A program made the position numbers and the translations under genes. Source: Acidobacteriaceae bacterium (GTDB lineage: Bacteria; Acidobacteriota; Terriglobia; Bryobacterales; Bryobacteraceae). From it: DNA of 53,348 nt. The stretch spans positions 1 to 53,348 of the forward strand of contig JAFATG010000345.1 in the NCBI GenBank assembly GCA_019244055.1, given 5' to 3'. Every line of letters starts with the position of its first letter. The stretch's first letter is position 1. Of the stretch, positions 52,212 to 53,348 are shown in pieces. The notes under the pieces were generated by a model. It was not told the origin of the DNA, searched no databases, and saw nothing but the letters and a program-made list of their open reading frames with translations.

Positions 52212-53348
52212 ATGTCACGCTTGCTGCTCGCATTAGTCCCGCTGCTCCTCACGACGCAGACCGCAGTGCAGACAAGTGTGCCGGGCACTGTAGAGGGACG
52301 AGTAACTAATGCGGTTACCGGCGAGCCGATCAGCGGAGCAACGGTACATCTATATGCGATGAACGGACGCGGAGCTTCTCCAGTTGAGCCGCAGACAGGA
52401 TCGTCCCAAAGTGACGGTGTCTTCCATTTCGACTCAGTGCCGGAGGGGAGCTACTTCGTTGTGGCCCAGGCGAGCGGGTTCAGCAGTGGGCGCGGGTACG
52501 GCCCACGGCAGCGCATAACGATCAGCAGCGGACAACAACTCACGGGAGTTCTTATCCAGCTCAGCCCGCAAGGCAGCATAAGCGGAAAGGTCTTCGTCGA
52601 AGAGGGGAAACCGGTCGCGCACGCGAGAGTGCAAGCCTATTCGACTTATACAAATCGCGGGAAGCTGCAGCTCAGGCGGAACCGGTCGACAACGACCAAC
52701 GAGGCCGGTGAATATACGCTGAACAAGTTGGACTCAGGACGGTATTTCGTTTCAGCGGAGTACGAAACCGGGGGGAAAGAGAAAGAACCGGCTGAATCTC
52801 TCAGTGGAGCGGAGGGCGATGCTCCGGTTTTAGTACGCACGTTTTTTCCGAAGAGCCTGGATTATGAGTCGGCGACTCCAATACAGGCGAGCGCAGGTCA
52901 GGATACTGGAGACATAAATATCCAGTTGAGGCGGACGGCAACTTATCAAGTTACAGGCAAAGTTGCGGAGTGGAATGCGGTCGGGCTTCAAAAAGGTGCG
53001 ACCGTCATGCTGTCCCCTCAAAACACGCTAGACTCGGATGTGCTTGGCCAGAAAGCTCGAATGAATGGGGATGGAACGTTCGAGTTCCAACGCGTTCTGC
53101 CGGGCAGCTATACACTTTGGCTCACAGGCCGCTACGACGAGAGCGGGCCGGCAAATCACGGCCGGGCGACGCGGTTATTGGGTAAGCAACAGATCGAGGT
53201 GGCAGCAAGCGATGTGAGCGGCATCGTGCTGGGTCTGACACCGCCCATCAATTTGACCGGCCGTGTAACAGAAGAGAACGTCAATCCCCAGTTGTTAGGG
53301 AACCTTCGAGTGACGCTCGCGCCGGGAGGGGAGGTGGCGTTCGGGATG
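52212..53348 (+). CDS. Exported protein with carboxypeptidase-regulatory-like repeats, 3' end beyond the window
   Basis: The frame is open from ATG at 52212 to the end of the window (379 codons visible). A signal peptide (MSRLLLALVPLLLTTQTAVQ) leads to at least four Ig-like carboxypeptidase-regulatory repeats: GRVTNAVTGEPISGATVHLYA, ISGKVFVEEGKPVAHARVQAY, VTGKVAEWNAVGLQKGATVMLSP and LTGRVTEENVNPQLLGNLRVTL. Acidobacterial proteins of this kind are exported, and some are attached to TonB-type barrels, but no barrel is visible yet. It starts 30 bases after the phosphoesterase stop and may be co-transcribed. An in-frame GTG at 52203 is an alternative start. Confidence 0.85.
   Translation, partial: MSRLLLALVPLLLTTQTAVQTSVPGTVEGRVTNAVTGEPISGATVHLYAMNGRGASPVEPQTGSSQSDGVFHFDSVPEGSYFVVAQASGFSSGRGYGPRQRITISSGQQLTGVLIQLSPQGSISGKVFVEEGKPVAHARVQAYSTYTNRGKLQLRRNRSTTTNEAGEYTLNKLDSGRYFVSAEYETGGKEKEPAESLSGAEGDAPVLVRTFFPKSLDYESATPIQASAGQDTGDINIQLRRTATYQVTGKVAEWNAVGLQKGATVMLSPQNTLDSDVLGQKARMNGDGTFEFQRVLPGSYTLWLTGRYDESGPANHGRATRLLGKQQIEVAASDVSGIVLGLTPPINLTGRVTEENVNPQLLGNLRVTLAPGGEVAFGM

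Noticed and set aside
1-53348. tRNA, rRNA, riboswitch and CRISPR features
   Set aside because: No clover-leaf-like segments, rRNA cores, spaced repeat arrays or recognisable riboswitch cores were seen by eye. Weak or diverged copies could have been missed.

Overview
The window looks like a piece of an Acidobacteriota chromosome (Solibacter/Bryobacter-like). This is inferred from the mix of families, not from a marker gene: PEP-CTERM proteins, a tricorn-type protease, DUF4159, a TIGR03118 fragment, PD40/TolB propellers, an RHS fragment, a carboxypeptidase-regulatory-domain protein and many secreted beta-propellers. TTG and GTG starts are frequent, some with excellent Shine-Dalgarno sites. No rRNA, tRNA, CRISPR array, prophage or intact transposase was recognised.

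Layout. 1-6.5 kb is housekeeping: slipin/NfeD membrane pair (slipin cut by the window edge), ribosomal protein L28, then a tight plus-strand run of a RsbU-type phosphatase, the NAD(P)HX repair enzyme, TsaE and a baeRF-type protein. 6.5-12.9 kb holds mostly exported proteins: a GDSL hydrolase and a second PEP-CTERM protein, two secreted unknowns, alanine dehydrogenase, an EXORDIUM-like protein and a peptidoglycan-binding-domain protein. 12.9-17.5 kb is a gene graveyard: broken DUF4386, TIGR03118, PD40-propeller and multi-pass membrane genes, partly bracketed by two diverged copies of the start of the peptidoglycan-binding gene.

17.6-30.6 kb carries small unknown proteins, a GT39-like glycosyltransferase, an M14 metallopeptidase, DUF4159, RNase T2, a tricorn-type protease split by one extra base, a YncE-like propeller, an aldo/keto reductase and a secreted unknown. 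30.6-34.2 kb is a complete spermidine/putrescine-type ABC transporter operon (ATPase, two permeases, binding protein). 34.2-41 kb has a YprB-type exonuclease, a CocE/NonD hydrolase, a small anchored protein, a UDP-glucuronate decarboxylase-like enzyme, a membrane iron-sulfur oxidoreductase of the FadF/heterodisulfide reductase type and a decayed HicAB toxin-antitoxin locus.

41.1-45.6 kb is a compact operon: rimO, yacG, pgpA, a TIG-NHL propeller and cinA. 45.7-46.8 kb is an orphan RHS core fragment. The window closes with two small unknown proteins, glutamine-dependent NAD synthetase overlapping a propeller-phosphoesterase fusion, and the start of a large exported protein with carboxypeptidase-like regulatory repeats.

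I found no convincing new multi-gene system. The best leads are the single-base tricorn frameshift that could be rescued by +1 frameshifting, the repeat-bounded graveyard, the palindrome in the end of the glycosyltransferase gene, the palindromic repeat found in two places, the small Ala/Gly pentad-repeat protein, and the coupling of a baeRF gene to tsaE.
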